Assembly (NCBI GenBank): GCA_030765505.1
Contig: JAVCCL010000026.1
Coordinates: forward strand, 1 to 34,678
Length of the DNA stretch: 34,678 nt
Reading direction: 5' to 3'
From: Candidatus Kaelpia imicola
GTDB lineage: Bacteria; Omnitrophota; Gorgyraeia; Kaelpiales; Kaelpiaceae
Under the pieces are notes generated by a model. That model made no database searches. It had not been told where the DNA came from and worked only from the letters and a program-made list of their open reading frames with translations. Shown one piece after another: positions 33,966 to 34,678 of this stretch (positions are counted from its first letter, which is position 1; each line of letters starts with the position of its first letter). The position numbers and the translations under genes were made by a program.

Positions 33966-34678
33966 ATGAATGACCCTAAGACGGTAGTGGTTATAGCGGC
34001 ATTCAATGCTCAGCAGTTTATAGGCGATTGTCTTAGCTCTTTAGAGAATCAGGACTATTCGAACTTGGAGGTTTGTGTGGTTGATAACAATTCGGAAGAT
34101 GATACTGTAGGTATCATCCAGAGATTTAAAAATGTACGGTTAATGAGAAATAAAATTAATAAAGGGGTCTGTAGTGTTAGGAATAGAGTTATAGAAGCTA
34201 CGGATTCTAAATATGTTCTTACTCTGGATTCAGATATGGTTCTTAATAAAGATTTTGTATCTACCATGGTAAGAGAGGCTGAAAATTCAAACCCCGATAT
34301 AGGAATGTGGAGCGGGACCGTTATGAGTATGAGAGATAAAAAATCCATTGACTCTCTGGGTATTAAGTTGAGCAGGTTCTACAGGTTTTATGATGTCGGT
34401 TACGGGAAAAATATCTCTGATTTAAAAAGAGTGCGGACTAGAGGTATTATAGGGCCTTGTGCGTGTGCCGGTCTATACTTGCGTGAAATGCTGGAGAGCA
34501 TAAGAAGAGATTTTTGCTCCGACTTTTTTGATTCCAAAATGCATTATCTGGTTGAGGACTTCGATGTTGCTATCAGGGCTCAGGAGAGAGGCTGGGGTTT
34601 TGAGTATATTAAAGGTGCGATAGGTTACCATTATAGGCATGGAAGTAATATAATTCCTAAAACGATAAGGTATCTCTC
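33966..34678 (+). CDS. Family 2 glycosyltransferase, 3' end outside the window
   Basis: Open reading frame from ATG at 33966 to the window edge without a stop, 237 codons visible. GT-A fold features are KTVVVIAAFNAQQFIGDCLSSLENQDYSNLEVCVVDNNS, ITL-type core strand with the metal-binding DSDM, and LVEDFDVAIRAQERGW, the catalytic ED plus downstream RW. It starts one base after the nitroreductase stop, so it belongs to the same run. The acceptor sugar or lipid cannot be told. The start of a cell-surface polysaccharide cluster beyond the edge is possible. Confidence 0.88.
   Translation, partial: MNDPKTVVVIAAFNAQQFIGDCLSSLENQDYSNLEVCVVDNNSEDDTVGIIQRFKNVRLMRNKINKGVCSVRNRVIEATDSKYVLTLDSDMVLNKDFVSTMVREAENSNPDIGMWSGTVMSMRDKKSIDSLGIKLSRFYRFYDVGYGKNISDLKRVRTRGIIGPCACAGLYLREMLESIRRDFCSDFFDSKMHYLVEDFDVAIRAQERGWGFEYIKGAIGYHYRHGSNIIPKTIRYL

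Noticed and set aside
34055-34348. Minus-strand ORF of 97 codons
   Set aside because: It is antisense to the glycosyltransferase, which has clear family motifs in the + frame.

Overview
The window is an AT-rich stretch of bacterial chromosome. Almost all of it is housekeeping and biosynthetic operons on the + strand. Three - strand genes, all membrane, lipoprotein or secreted products, break the pattern. The envelope genes (AsmA-like proteins, a probable lipoprotein, TPR and signal-peptide proteins) point to a diderm bacterium. Protein style, tight overlapping genes and the archaeal-looking elongation-factor-like protein fit an uncultivated lineage such as Omnitrophota. That placement is an inference from pattern, not a search result.

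Layout. 1-611 (-) is a decayed IS256/mutator-type transposase cut by the window edge. 724-2304 holds rplU-rpmA-obgE. 2305-7457 holds proB-proA-nadD and two CNNM/CorC-like membrane proteins. 7473-10760 holds ilvB-ilvN-ilvC and the one convincing intrinsic terminator. 10905-11804 (-) is a DUF1189-like membrane protein. 11894-14125 holds a promoter, a 12-codon ORF stub, a beta-CASP metallo-beta-lactamase RNase, an EF-Tu domain-2-like basic protein and a zinc-ribbon membrane protein. 14164-14592 (-) is a small probable lipoprotein. 14675-18613 is an envelope block: AsmA-like, SixA-like phosphatase, TPR protein, large AsmA-like. 18873-19433 (-) is an unrecognised secreted protein. 19829-22999 holds an aldo/keto reductase, an unrecognised 79-residue protein, a Cas4-like nuclease/exonuclease fusion (DUF2779) and cutA. 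23026-34678 is one long run: trpD-trpC-trpF-DUF4416-trpB-trpA-ruvX-site-2 protease-rpe-phosphohexomutase-lepA-nitroreductase-glycosyltransferase (cut by the edge).

How the genes work together. The window encodes proline synthesis to glutamate semialdehyde, the first two enzymes of branched-chain amino acid synthesis, and tryptophan synthesis from anthranilate onward. ilvD, ilvE, proC, trpE and trpG are not here. The main cross-cutting observation concerns the first genes of rplU, proB, ilvB, the TPR gene, the aldo/keto reductase and trpD. Each has a sigma70-like -10 box only 6-10 nt upstream of its ATG and no Shine-Dalgarno sequence, as expected for leaderless mRNAs. Internal operon genes and the accessory or envelope transcripts instead carry strong GGAGG sites. 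Other points worth a second look are a ketol-acid reductoisomerase with an NADH-type Rossmann fingerprint, a DUF4416 gene coupled into the trp operon, a TGA at the expected glycine of the transposase, and a promoter plus RBS driving only 12 codons upstream of the RNase operon. No CRISPR array, tRNA, rRNA or prophage was seen.
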